Positions 14,379-21,831 are shown, counted from the first letter of the stretch. The stretch: DNA of 25,585 bases from CAZMJG01 sp964576365 (GCA_964576365.1 CAZNUT010000016.1:1-25585); one strand, 5' to 3'. Notes: generated by a model from the letters alone, not told the origin. Numbers and translations: made by a program.

Positions 14379-15476
14379 ATGAAAAAAATTCATATATCTC
14401 CTCATTACAATTCCCCAGTTTATGAAATACTGATCACGAGTCATATTCTCGATAAGATTTCTGATTATATAGATATTGAAGGTCATTCTCGCATTTTTAT
14501 TTGTATGGATGAAAAGGTGGAGTCTCTTTTTGGCGCAAGGATGGTAGATGCACTAAGAAGCAAAATTTCTCGCGATTATATCTCGGTTTTTTCTTTTCCT
14601 TCAGGAGAAGATCACAAAACGTTAGAAACAGTTGCTAAGATGTATCGCGCTCTTACCGATTATCATGTTGATCGTCATAGTTTGATAATTAATTTTGGTG
14701 GAGGAGTGGTCAGCGATTTGGGAAGTTTTGCGGCCGCTACTTATATGAGGGGAGTTCCATTTATTACCGTGCCTACTACGCTAGAATCGATGGTTGATGC
14801 GTGCATGGGTGGAAAAACTGGTGTCAATTTTCACGGGTTAAAAAATTACATTGGTACTATTACGCAACCTCAAAAGGTCGTCATTGACGTGGCATTTTTG
14901 AGTTCTTTGCCTCAACGAGTGCTGATACAAGGTTATGCAGAGGTGCTAAAGCACGGCTTGATAGCAGATCGTAATTATTTTATGAAATCTGTCAAAAAGC
15001 CATTAGTAGAGTTGGACGAAAACGAGCTTATATCTATAATAACGCGCTCATTGGAAATAAAAGCCAGTATCATTGAAAAAGATCCTGAAGAGAAGAACGA
15101 GAGAAAATTGCTCAATTTTGGTCACACTATAGGTCATGTGGTAGAATCATTGAGTTTAAAAACCGACAAACCATTTTATCATGGTGAAGCTGTTGCTATT
15201 GGTTTAATCGGAGAATCTTATCTTTCTTACATGTCGGGATATTTGAGTGAAAAAGATTTGGCATACATTGAAAAATCCGTAGCAGATGCAGGATTGCCGA
15301 CCCGGTGCGCCATGCAATTTTCACAAGACGATATGTTTTCTTTACTTCACACTGACAAAAAAAATCAGTCAGGTGTTGTCAAATGGACGCTCTTGTCAGA
15401 AATAGGTTTGGCCTGCATTGATCAAGTCATAGATGAAGTAGTGATCAGAAAAGCATTACAGTACATTCAGCCATGA
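14379..15476 (+). CDS. aroB: 3-dehydroquinate synthase
   Basis: Converts DAHP to 3-dehydroquinate using NAD and a metal ion, the second shikimate step. The 365-aa protein shows SGEDHKTLET (NAD/substrate region, ~73), GGGVVSDLGSFAAATYMRG (~107-125), PTTLESMVDACMGGKTGVN (~132-150) and KNYIGTITQPQ. The Zn-ligand set is Glu in YAEVLKHG (~188), His in FGHTIGHVVE (~247-256) and His in HGEAVAIG (~268). Length is normal. It starts 10 bp after pheA, and its stop overlaps the aroA start by 4 bp (ATGA), so the run aroB-aroA-aroK-aroE-aroD is one coupled block. Confidence 0.95.
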   Translation: MKKIHISPHYNSPVYEILITSHILDKISDYIDIEGHSRIFICMDEKVESLFGARMVDALRSKISRDYISVFSFPSGEDHKTLETVAKMYRALTDYHVDRHSLIINFGGGVVSDLGSFAAATYMRGVPFITVPTTLESMVDACMGGKTGVNFHGLKNYIGTITQPQKVVIDVAFLSSLPQRVLIQGYAEVLKHGLIADRNYFMKSVKKPLVELDENELISIITRSLEIKASIIEKDPEEKNERKLLNFGHTIGHVVESLSLKTDKPFYHGEAVAIGLIGESYLSYMSGYLSEKDLAYIEKSVADAGLPTRCAMQFSQDDMFSLLHTDKKNQSGVVKWTLLSEIGLACIDQVIDEVVIRKALQYIQP

Positions 15477-16735
15477 AAAAGTTACATGCACTTTCAAAAC
15501 CCGTTTCAAAATCAGTGCGTATTCCAGGATCAAAAAGTGCAACTAACCGTGCATTGGTGATGGCAGCGTTGAGCGACCGCGAAGTGAGATTGAAAAACTA
15601 TCTTACATGCGACGACACAGAGGCAATGATACATTGTCTAAAGGAAATTGGTTTTTCAATTAGTCAATTTTCGGACTACATTGTTGTTGGGGGTGATATC
15701 ACATCGATAGATAGCTCGATTCGTATTTTACATCCAAGACTTTCAGGTACAACTATGCGTTTTCTTACGGCAATGTCTGTTCTTTTGCCCGGTAAAACTA
15801 CTCTAGTTGGTAGTGAAGGTCTCAATAAAAGACCCATACGAGATTTGATTGAGAGCATCAAACAGATAGGGGCAGAAGTCATGTATGAAAAAATAGATGG
15901 TTTTCCTCCGATTACTATCACTTCTCCATCAGTGTTAATGCATTCTACAACTTTGCAAGGAAGTGTAAGTAGTCAATATTGTTCTGCTCTTCTCATGGTG
16001 GCGCCGCTTTTAAATGGTTTTACGTTAGACATAGTTGGTGCGCAAATTAGCAAATCATATATCGATATTACTCTTGAAATGATGAATGAGTGGGGGGTGC
16101 AGGTCGAAAATCACGACTATAAACGATATGATATTCCTGGTAATCAAAAGTATAAGTTGGATGAATATACGATAGAGGGCGATTATTCATCCGCATGTTA
16201 TTTTGCAGCCATCGCTGCTTTGACACATTCATCGATATCTCTCTCCAATTTGAAAGTCGATTCAACCCAGGGCGATCGTTTCTTTTTTGAGATTCTTAAA
16301 CAAATGGGAAACGAGATTTCGTATATAAATAATCAAATTATCGTGAAAGGTCGGGGAGTAAAGCCATTAAATGTCGATATGGAGATGTGCCCTGATCAAG
16401 CTCAAACTCTCGCGGTTCTTGCCGCTTTTGCTCAAGGTAAAACAGTTATGACCGGAGTACGATCACTTCGTGTTAAAGAGACTGAGCGAGTAAAAGCAGT
16501 TCAATCAGAGTTAGCAAAAATGAATATCAAAACTGAATCGCCTGACGATGACACACTCATTGTGTTTGGTGGCAATCCATCACCAGCAGCGATCGATACA
16601 TGGGGCGATCATCGTATGGCAATGAGTTTTGCAGTTGCTGGAACAAAATTAAATGGCATGAATATCAATCACCCCGAAGTCGTAAATAAAACATTTCCAG
16701 AATTCTGGCACACATTCGAATTACTGTATGTCTAA
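15473..16735 (+). CDS. aroA: 3-phosphoshikimate 1-carboxyvinyltransferase (EPSP synthase)
   Basis: Transfers enolpyruvyl from PEP to shikimate-3-phosphate, step six. All signature blocks of the 420-aa two-domain enzyme are present: PGSKSATNRAL (18-28), LSGTTMRFLTA (~90-100), LVGSEGLNKRPIRDL (~111-125) and GSVSSQYCSALLMVAPLL (~163-180). Further on are GDYSSACYFAAIAAL, CPDQAQTLAVLAAFAQG (catalytic Asp), LRVKETERVKA and WGDHRMAMSFAVAG (~380-393). The start overlaps the aroB stop, and the stop lies 8 bp inside aroK, implying coupled translation. Confidence 0.95.
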   Translation: MKKLHALSKPVSKSVRIPGSKSATNRALVMAALSDREVRLKNYLTCDDTEAMIHCLKEIGFSISQFSDYIVVGGDITSIDSSIRILHPRLSGTTMRFLTAMSVLLPGKTTLVGSEGLNKRPIRDLIESIKQIGAEVMYEKIDGFPPITITSPSVLMHSTTLQGSVSSQYCSALLMVAPLLNGFTLDIVGAQISKSYIDITLEMMNEWGVQVENHDYKRYDIPGNQKYKLDEYTIEGDYSSACYFAAIAALTHSSISLSNLKVDSTQGDRFFFEILKQMGNEISYINNQIIVKGRGVKPLNVDMEMCPDQAQTLAVLAAFAQGKTVMTGVRSLRVKETERVKAVQSELAKMNIKTESPDDDTLIVFGGNPSPAAIDTWGDHRMAMSFAVAGTKLNGMNINHPEVVNKTFPEFWHTFELLYV

Positions 16736-17234
16736 AATTATTCTTATCGGCTTTATGGGTTGTGGTAAATCAACTGTTGCTCATGAATTGGCAAAAGTGA
16801 AATCAGTTCCTTTGTATGAAATGGACACTGAGATATTAAAAAGATCAGAGTATCCAGATATGGCAACTTTATTTCAAGCTAAGGGGGAGATATGTTTACG
16901 GGAATGGGAGATACGATTGGCGAAGGAATGGAGTCATCTGTCTGAGGGAGTTGTATCATGTGGTGGTGGCGTGGTATTGAATAAAATTATTCTCGATTAT
17001 CTGCGTCAAAATGGAGGCGCGGTATTTTTTTTGAATGCATCTTTTGAAGTCTTAAAACAACGTGTTTCTTTAGATCCCACACCGCGTCCTTTATTTCAGA
17101 AAGAAGATGAAGCATATGCATTGTATACATTGAGAAAGCCACTCTATATTGCATACTCTGATCACATCATAGACGTGGAAGGTAGGTCAACCTCTGATAG
17201 TATTCAACATATTATTTCATTATCAAAAAGATGA
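16728..17234 (+). CDS. aroK: Shikimate kinase
   Basis: Phosphorylates shikimate with ATP, step five. The 168-aa NMP-kinase-like protein has Walker A GFMGCGKST (8-16), the shikimate-binding Asp in YEMDTEI (~34), Arg in CLREWE (~58), GGG in SCGGGVV (~79) and the LID Arg in DPTPRPLF (~120). The K in place of the usual R at the nucleotide site cannot be judged without alignment. It overlaps aroA by 8 bp and aroE by 4 bp (ATGA). Confidence 0.93.
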   Translation: MSKIILIGFMGCGKSTVAHELAKVKSVPLYEMDTEILKRSEYPDMATLFQAKGEICLREWEIRLAKEWSHLSEGVVSCGGGVVLNKIILDYLRQNGGAVFFLNASFEVLKQRVSLDPTPRPLFQKEDEAYALYTLRKPLYIAYSDHIIDVEGRSTSDSIQHIISLSKR

Positions 17235-18088
17235 GTATTACTGGTAAAACAAAAATTAATTTGATTATCGGCGATCCGGTAGAACATTCTTTATCGCCCC
17301 TCATGCACAATGCAGGGTATCGTGCGGATGGGATTGATAGCGATTTTGTGTTTGTCGCATCCCGAGTTCCTACAAACTCACTTATAAAGGCCGTAGAAGC
17401 GGTAAAAATTTTGGGTATACGAGGACTTACCTGTACCATGCCACATAAAACTGCAGTGATGCCCTTGCTAGATGAAATAGATCATACCGCTCGCATGATC
17501 GGGGCAGTCAACACGGTAGTACAAGAAAATGGTAGTCTTCACGGCTACAATACAGATTGGAAAGGAATACGCGACCCTTTGCTCAAAAGAATGCAAAAAT
17601 TTCAAGGTAAAAAAGTAGGTCTTATTGGCGCAGGAGGAGCTGCTCGAGCCATGGCATATGCGGTGTTGCAGGGAGGTGCAAAATTATATATTTACAACCG
17701 CACACAAGAGTCAGCTGAACTACTGCGTACAGATTTTTATTCTATTGCTCAGGATGAAATTGTTGTTCATACGCTTGATGAATTGGATTCACTTCATACG
17801 TGCGATATAGTATTAAATGCAACGAGTATCGGTATGGATGAAGATCGATCACCTGTGGCTGCTCACTTGTTGCATAAACATCAGGTTGTATTTGACGCTG
17901 TTTATCAGCCGTATATGACTCGTTTACTGCGTGATGCGACGTCAGCTGGAGCTTCGATTATTCATGGAACTGAAATGCTGTTATATCAGGCGCTTCCCCA
18001 GTATGAATTGTATACTGGTCGGAAAGCTCCATATGAGGTTATGAAAAAAGTATTATATGATGCATTATCAGTACCCCTTACCCTATGA
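17231..18088 (+). CDS. aroE: Shikimate dehydrogenase
   Basis: NADPH-dependent reduction of 3-dehydroshikimate to shikimate, step four. The 285-aa protein has HSLSPLMHN (shikimate binding, 19-27), the catalytic Lys in LTCTMPHKTA (~67-76, usually V-T-x-P-H-K), IGAVNTVV (~93) and GYNTDWKGI (~108). It then has the Rossmann motif GLIGAGGAARAMAYAVL (~130-146) followed by YNRTQES; the Asn-Arg-Thr at the end of strand 2 is typical of NADP preference. Conserved NATSIGM and DAVYQPYMTRLL follow. It overlaps aroK and aroD by ATGA junctions. Confidence 0.95.
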   Translation: MSITGKTKINLIIGDPVEHSLSPLMHNAGYRADGIDSDFVFVASRVPTNSLIKAVEAVKILGIRGLTCTMPHKTAVMPLLDEIDHTARMIGAVNTVVQENGSLHGYNTDWKGIRDPLLKRMQKFQGKKVGLIGAGGAARAMAYAVLQGGAKLYIYNRTQESAELLRTDFYSIAQDEIVVHTLDELDSLHTCDIVLNATSIGMDEDRSPVAAHLLHKHQVVFDAVYQPYMTRLLRDATSAGASIIHGTEMLLYQALPQYELYTGRKAPYEVMKKVLYDALSVPLTL

Positions 18089-18756
18089 TTACTTTTTGCA
18101 CTTCCATTACGGCACCTACTGTCAAAGAGACGGTCATCTTTATAAAAAAAATTCCAAAACAGATTAAACGCATTGAGGTTCGAGCTGACTTTATTACAGA
18201 TCTTGACGAAGTTGGTATAAAAACTATTGCAAATTCTATTGATTGTGAGTCGATTTTTACCTGTCGAAGCAAAAAAGAAGGTGGTGTTTTTTCCGGTGAT
18301 GAATTTGAGCGTACAAAATTGTTGCAGCGGGCAGAAGGCCATTTTACCTTCGTAGACGTGGAGTACGAAACTATGATTATGGCCGATATTCATCTGCAAA
18401 AATCACAATTAATTATTTCATACCACAATCTCGAGGATACTCCTCATTACTGGCAATTGCAGAAAATGATTTTTAATATGAAAGAATATTCTCCCAGCAT
18501 GATAAAAATTGCGTGTTTTGCAAAAGAGCCATACGACGTGACGAAATTATATCGTCTGATGTTAAATAAACCACACGAAGAACGGCGGGTCATCATTGGG
18601 ATGGGAGAGTATGGCAAAGTGACTCGTGTGCTTGGGCCCTTATTGGGATGTGATATGACATTTGTGACGACCGTTTGTCCGGCTTCTGCTCCTGGACAAT
18701 ATCCACTTGAAGAAATGGTGCATATATATAAAACAATGGGAGTTGAGATCGGTTAA
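18085..18756 (+). CDS. aroD: 3-dehydroquinate dehydratase, type I
   Basis: Dehydrates 3-dehydroquinate to 3-dehydroshikimate through a Schiff base, step three. The 223-aa TIM barrel has IEVRADFI (~29-36), IFTCRSKKEGG (~56), catalytic His in LIISYHNLEDTP (~109-120), Schiff-base Lys in MIKIACFAKEP (~138-148) and the substrate loop CPASAPGQYPL (~201-211). This is the class I enzyme, unrelated to the small type II AroQ dehydratase. It closes the tightly overlapped aroB-A-K-E-D block. Confidence 0.93.
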   Translation: MITFCTSITAPTVKETVIFIKKIPKQIKRIEVRADFITDLDEVGIKTIANSIDCESIFTCRSKKEGGVFSGDEFERTKLLQRAEGHFTFVDVEYETMIMADIHLQKSQLIISYHNLEDTPHYWQLQKMIFNMKEYSPSMIKIACFAKEPYDVTKLYRLMLNKPHEERRVIIGMGEYGKVTRVLGPLLGCDMTFVTTVCPASAPGQYPLEEMVHIYKTMGVEIG

Positions 18757-18933
18757 AAGCATTCGTACTGCAGGCGGGTGCCTAGCTATTTAGTTACCAG
18801 TTTGTAAGTAGGCAAGCGAATTCCCAATTATGAATGGCTCTTGCTCATTTTGTCATGTTTATACATGTTTCATAAAGTACGTTACACGTTTTACGCTACA
18901 CGTTACACGCGATAGCTTGATAAACTTAAACAT
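18757..18933. repeat. Intergenic spacer with CGTTACA-type heptamers before aroC
   Basis: No gene is seen in these 177 bp. A small dyad CATGT-TTAT-ACATG (18854-18867) is followed by four heptamers in register: CGTTACA, CGTTTTA, CGCTACA, CGTTACA (18880-18907), ending 27 bp before the aroC ATG. It has the same 7-bp period as the GGTTTTA-type arrays elsewhere but a different sequence. Confidence 0.6.
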
Positions 18934-20034
18934 ATGATCCGTTTTCTTACTGCCGGAGAGTCTCATGGCAAAGCACTGACTGTTATCATCGAAGGAATGC
19001 CAGCAGGTCTCAGTATTTCTCAAGAGTATATTGCTGTTGAAATGCGAAAACGTATGGTGGGCGCCGGAAGCGGCGGGCGAATGCTGCTTGAGGAGGATAA
19101 AGTGGAGATACTTTCAGGTATTCGTTTCGGCAAAACGATTGGCAGTCCCATTTGTCTCCTTATACGCAACAAAGATTTTGCCAATTGGGGCGACAAAATG
19201 AGCGCAGATCCTCAACCAGAGGAGGTCGTACATTCTGCCCGTGTGACACGGCCGAGACCAGGTCATGCCGATCTTGCAGGAGTGCAAAAATATGGTTTTG
19301 ATGATGTGCGTAATGTACTTGAGCGGGCATCAGCCCGTGAGACTGCAGCACGTGTAGCAGCAGGCGCCATTTTTAAGCAATATCTTGCGACAAAAGAGAT
19401 CGAAATTGCGAGTCATACCCTTCAGATAGGAGATATTAAGGTTGCAAATAAATATACATTCGTTGACATCAAAAAAGTATATGAAACCGATCCATTGACG
19501 CGTTGCGTAGATGAAGATGCTCGAGAGAATATGCAAAAAACTATTGATCAGGCTAGAAAAGAAAAAAATACACTTGGTGGCGTGATCGAAGTTGTGGCGG
19601 TGAATGTGCCGCCTGGTCTCGGAAGCTATGTCCACTGGGATCGCAAGATAGATGGGCAGATAGCACAGGCACTCATGAGTATCCCTTCGGTGAAGGCGGT
19701 TGAGATCGGGCAAGGGGTGAAAAATGCCGGTGAACGCGGATCATTGGTACATGATGAGATTTACTATACCCAGCGAGTGGGGTATTATCGCAAGACCAAC
19801 CGGGCGGGGGGTGTGGAGGGTGGGATGACCAATGGTATGCCGGTGGTGGCGCGTGCTTATCTCAAACCTATTTCGACGCTTTATACGCCATTAAAGACTG
19901 TTGATATTATCACAAAAGAGCCTGCTGAAGCGACAGTCGAGCGCTCCGATATCTGTGTAGTGCCTCGAGGAGGCGTAGTCGCCGAAGCCATGTTGGCCTA
20001 CGTCCTGGCGCGTTGTATTTCAGAAGGAGCGTGA
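18934..20034 (+). CDS. aroC: Chorismate synthase
   Basis: Converts EPSP to chorismate using reduced FMN, the last shikimate step. The 366-aa protein begins with the family's FLTAGESHGKALTVIIEGMP (4-23). It continues with KRMVGAGSGGRM, RPRPGHADLAGVQKYGFDD (~105-123), ERASARETAARVAAGA (~130-145), SIPSVKAVEIGQG (~249) and TNRAGGVEGGMTNGMP (~288-303), all conserved. It ends AEAMLAYVLARC. GC in its last third is visibly higher than in the aroB-D block. Separated from aroD by a repeat-bearing spacer, it may have its own promoter, but none is convincing. Confidence 0.95.
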   Translation: MIRFLTAGESHGKALTVIIEGMPAGLSISQEYIAVEMRKRMVGAGSGGRMLLEEDKVEILSGIRFGKTIGSPICLLIRNKDFANWGDKMSADPQPEEVVHSARVTRPRPGHADLAGVQKYGFDDVRNVLERASARETAARVAAGAIFKQYLATKEIEIASHTLQIGDIKVANKYTFVDIKKVYETDPLTRCVDEDARENMQKTIDQARKEKNTLGGVIEVVAVNVPPGLGSYVHWDRKIDGQIAQALMSIPSVKAVEIGQGVKNAGERGSLVHDEIYYTQRVGYYRKTNRAGGVEGGMTNGMPVVARAYLKPISTLYTPLKTVDIITKEPAEATVERSDICVVPRGGVVAEAMLAYVLARCISEGA

Positions 20035-20063
20035 TACTCATTTATCAACATGATGACAAAAAT

Positions 20064-20366
20064 ATGTCTCACGAAAGAGGTTTGATTGTCACCTACGGAT
20101 CAAGAAGAGCAAAGATTATTCCAGCTGATCCTACAGACCCTGATAAGCTAGTTCAAGCCTATGCAGGTAATCTTGCCTTTCTTGAAGGGAGAGATCTTCG
20201 TTATGAAGAAGAAATTGCTGAGTTGAGTCAGCAAATAACAGAGGTACAAACAAATATCGCTTATGAGGGAGAAAGTGATAAAGCAATGCAAGAAATCAGT
20301 GAGCTTGAGCGCAAACTGAGATTTGCAAGACTTGATCGCAGTGCTTTGAGGATCGAGGTTTTTTAA
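20064..20366 (+). CDS. Small coiled-coil hypothetical protein
   Basis: Not recognised. The 100-aa hydrophilic protein starts at ATG 20064 (MSHERGLIVTYGSRRAKIIP). The frame is open further upstream, but that would overlap the end of aroC. The N-terminal ~25 residues look like a small beta unit (GLIVTYGSRRAKIIPADP). The rest is strongly helical and heptad-like (YEEEIAELSQQITEVQTNI, then MQEISELERKLRFARLD). There is no signal peptide, membrane segment or Cys. It follows aroC by 29 bp, so it may be cotranscribed with it. No enzymatic role can be inferred. Confidence 0.6.
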   Translation: MSHERGLIVTYGSRRAKIIPADPTDPDKLVQAYAGNLAFLEGRDLRYEEEIAELSQQITEVQTNIAYEGESDKAMQEISELERKLRFARLDRSALRIEVF

Positions 20367-20371
20367 CTCTA

Positions 20372-20400
20372 TTGTACATATTAAGTATGTATGATATACT
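20372..20400 (+). promoter_or_regulatory. Distal ilv promoter with palindrome in its spacer
   Basis: TTGTAC (20372-20377) and TATACT (20395-20400) are 17 bp apart, with TGA before the -10 (extended -10). The spacer contains TACATA-TTAAG-TATGTA (20375-20391), a perfect 6+6 dyad that overlaps the -35 and is placed like a repressor operator. Transcription from here would give a ~54-nt 5' UTR before the leader AUG. Confidence 0.5.
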
Positions 20401-20422
20401 ATAGGTTGTTGTTAGGATTCGT

Positions 20423-20450
20423 TTGCAAATCGACGCGAGTTCTATATAAT
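20423..20450 (+). promoter_or_regulatory. Proximal ilv promoter
   Basis: A perfect TATAAT (20445-20450) has TTGCAA (20423-20428) 16 bp upstream. The leader AUG is 10 nt after the -10, so the predicted UTR is ~3-4 nt, the same arrangement as at the aromatic leader, glyQS and the gene at 7351. Confidence 0.6.
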
Positions 20451-20460
20451 TACTAAATAC

Positions 20461-20511
20461 ATGAAAGCCATCTTTTCATTCATTCTTGTCATTCTCCTTA
20501 TCGTCCGCTAA
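20461..20511 (+). CDS. Ile/Leu/Val leader peptide of the ilv/leu attenuator
   Basis: A 16-codon ORF, MKAIFSFILVILLIVR, ends with TAA at 20509-20511. Nine of the 16 codons are Ile, Leu or Val, eight of them in one run (ATT CTT GTC ATT CTC CTT ATC GTC, 20482-20505). This is the composition of ilv-type leaders (compare E. coli ilvGMEDA and ilvBN control). The genes behind it (ilvE, ilvB, ilvN, leuA) make exactly these three amino acids. No SD is seen; initiation is probably leaderless or nearly so. Confidence 0.85.
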   Translation: MKAIFSFILVILLIVR

Positions 20512-20570
20512 GGCGGCGGGAGAAGCTTGGAATGAATGAAAAGCAGACCCGCCGAAAGGCGGTTTTTTTT
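20472..20570 (+). promoter_or_regulatory. Ile/Leu/Val transcription attenuator (competing RNA hairpins)
   Basis: (1) A long pause-type hairpin pairs CTTTTCATTCATTC (20472-20485) perfectly with GAATGAATGAAAAG (20530-20543). It continues with TTCTCC 20492-20497 paired to GGAGAA 20519-20524, and CCGC 20505-20508 to GCGG 20513-20516. (2) The antiterminator pairs GGCGGG 20515-20520 with CCCGCC 20548-20553 and GCTT 20525-20528 with AAGC 20541-20544. (3) The terminator pairs 20549-20553 with 20558-20562. A ribosome stalled among the control codons (20482-20505) breaks (1) and permits (2); a ribosome at the stop codon covers (2) and permits (3). Confidence 0.8.
20549..20570 (+). terminator. Intrinsic terminator of the ilv attenuator
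   Basis: CCGCC (20549-20553), GAAA tetraloop, GGCGG (20558-20562), then eight T. The 16-nt core ACCCGCCGAAAGGCGG is identical to the terminator of the aromatic attenuator. Confidence 0.9.
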
Positions 20571-20669
20571 GTATATAGAGATAATTATGAATTGTTAAGG
20601 AATGAAACGAATGAATGTGTTTGATTTATAGTTTGGAGTTAGAATTTAGCAATTTATCTTTAGTTTCAT

Positions 20670-21763
20670 ATGACACACTTACAGACCACCTCATTTCCGT
20701 TTGCCTTTTTTAAGGGAGAAATCGTACCGATTGAAGATGCGAAGGTATCTATCATGACAAATGCTTTGCAATATGNNNNNNNNNNNNNNNNNNNNNNNNN
20801 NNNNNNNNNNNNNNNNNNNNNNNNNNNNNNNNNNNNNNNNNNNNNNNNNNNNNNNNNNNNNNNNNNNNNNNNNNNATCGTACCGATTGAAGATGCGAAGG
20901 TATCTATCATGACAAATGCTTTGCAATATGGCACGGGGATATTTGGTGGTGTTCGCGGATACTACATAGACAAAAGCGGTGAGCTTGCAGTCTTCCGTCT
21001 GAGCGATCATTATACCCGTTTCCTCAACTCTTTGAAAATTATTGGCGTCACATTACCTTACACACATAAAGAGCTCGTTGATTTGACAATAAAACTAATC
21101 AAAAAAAATAAGCCAAAAACAGATACGTATTTCCGTCCGTTTGCGTATGCGGGTAGTACCAATCTGTCACCCAATCTTGAGCGGGATAATACCTTTGATT
21201 TTGCGCTCTATATGATTCCGCTTGGTGATTATTTACCCACAGATAAGGGAATCGATGTGGCTGTCTCATCTTGGAGAAGAGTGTCTGATAATGCCATACC
21301 TTCACGCGCGAAGATCACAGGCTCATACATCAATTCTGCTCTTGCCAAAAAGGAAGCAAATCAGAATGGATACGAGGAAGCTATTTTTCTTTCAGAGGAT
21401 GGACATGTGGCAGAGGGATCGGCCATGAACTTTTTTATGGTGCGAGACGGTGCACTCATCACCTCACCTAAAAGCGACAATATTCTGGAAGGTATCACAA
21501 GACGTACCGTTATCACTCTTGCTCAGGATATGGGTATCGCTGTCGAGGAGCGATCGATTGACCGCAGTGAGCTATATGTGGCAGATGAAGCATTTTTCTG
21601 TGGTACCGGTGCACAGGTATCGTGGATCAAAAGTATAGACAAGCGTATAGTGGGAGACGGAAAACGTGGGAGGATTGCCGGCAAGATTCAGGATATGTTT
21701 TTCCGGGTCGTGCGAGGAGAAGAAAAGAAGTATGAGAAATGGTGTACGAAAGTAAGTTTATAA
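20670..21763 (+). CDS. ilvE: Branched-chain amino acid aminotransferase, interrupted by an assembly gap
   Basis: PLP-dependent (fold type IV) transamination of Ile, Leu and Val; it might also serve Phe/Tyr, since no aromatic aminotransferase is visible. The N-terminus (MTHLQTTSFPFAFFKGE) is left of a 100-N gap. The rest follows: MTNALQYGTGIFGGVRGYY, YFRPFAYAG, the catalytic Lys in SRAKITGSYINSALAKKEA, EDGHVAEGSAMNFF, ILEGITRRTVITLAQDMGI and EAFFCGTGAQV. The 55 bp before the gap (20721-20775) are repeated exactly after it (20876-20930). Collapsing the duplicate gives one intact frame of 312 aa, the normal size. Without the collapse, a scan would start at ATG 20909 and lose the N-terminus. The stop codon lies in a nonamer repeat (TTATAA). 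Confidence 0.88.
20776..20875. other. Assembly gap (100 N) with flanking 55-bp duplication
   Basis: Exactly 100 N separate two identical 55-bp copies (20721-20775 and 20876-20930). A fixed-length gap between contig ends that share an exact overlap is a scaffolding artefact. The true sequence is probably continuous and 155 bp shorter. Confidence 0.9.
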
Positions 21764-21804
21764 AGTTTATAAAGTTCGTAAAGTTATAAAGTTTATGAAG
21801 TAGA
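21755..21804. repeat. AGTTTATAA nonamer array at the ilvE stop
   Basis: Units in order: AGTTTATAA, AGTTTATAA, AGTTCGTAA, AGTTATAA, AGTTTATGA, AGTAGA. The first unit contains the ilvE stop codon and encodes its last residues (S-L-stop). Related arrays are at 11029 and 12280. Confidence 0.75.
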
Positions 21805-21831
21805 TTAATTATTATTTTATTTATTTTAAAT

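Larger units (their letters stand above)
20367..20669. promoter_or_regulatory. Intergenic regulatory region of the ilv/leu cluster
   Basis: This 303-bp stretch has no gene apart from the leader peptide. It holds two candidate promoters (20372-20400 and 20423-20450), the leader ORF (20461-20511), the attenuator hairpins and terminator (20472-20570), and then an A/T-rich spacer. That spacer has GGAGTTA, GAATTTA, GCAATTT heptamers (20635-20655) just before the ilvE ATG at 20670. Confidence 0.7.

Noticed and set aside
18854..18867. CATGT-TTAT-ACATG before aroC as the same operator as at ilv or leuA
   Set aside because: Half-site sequence and spacing differ among the three dyads, so a shared regulator is not supported.
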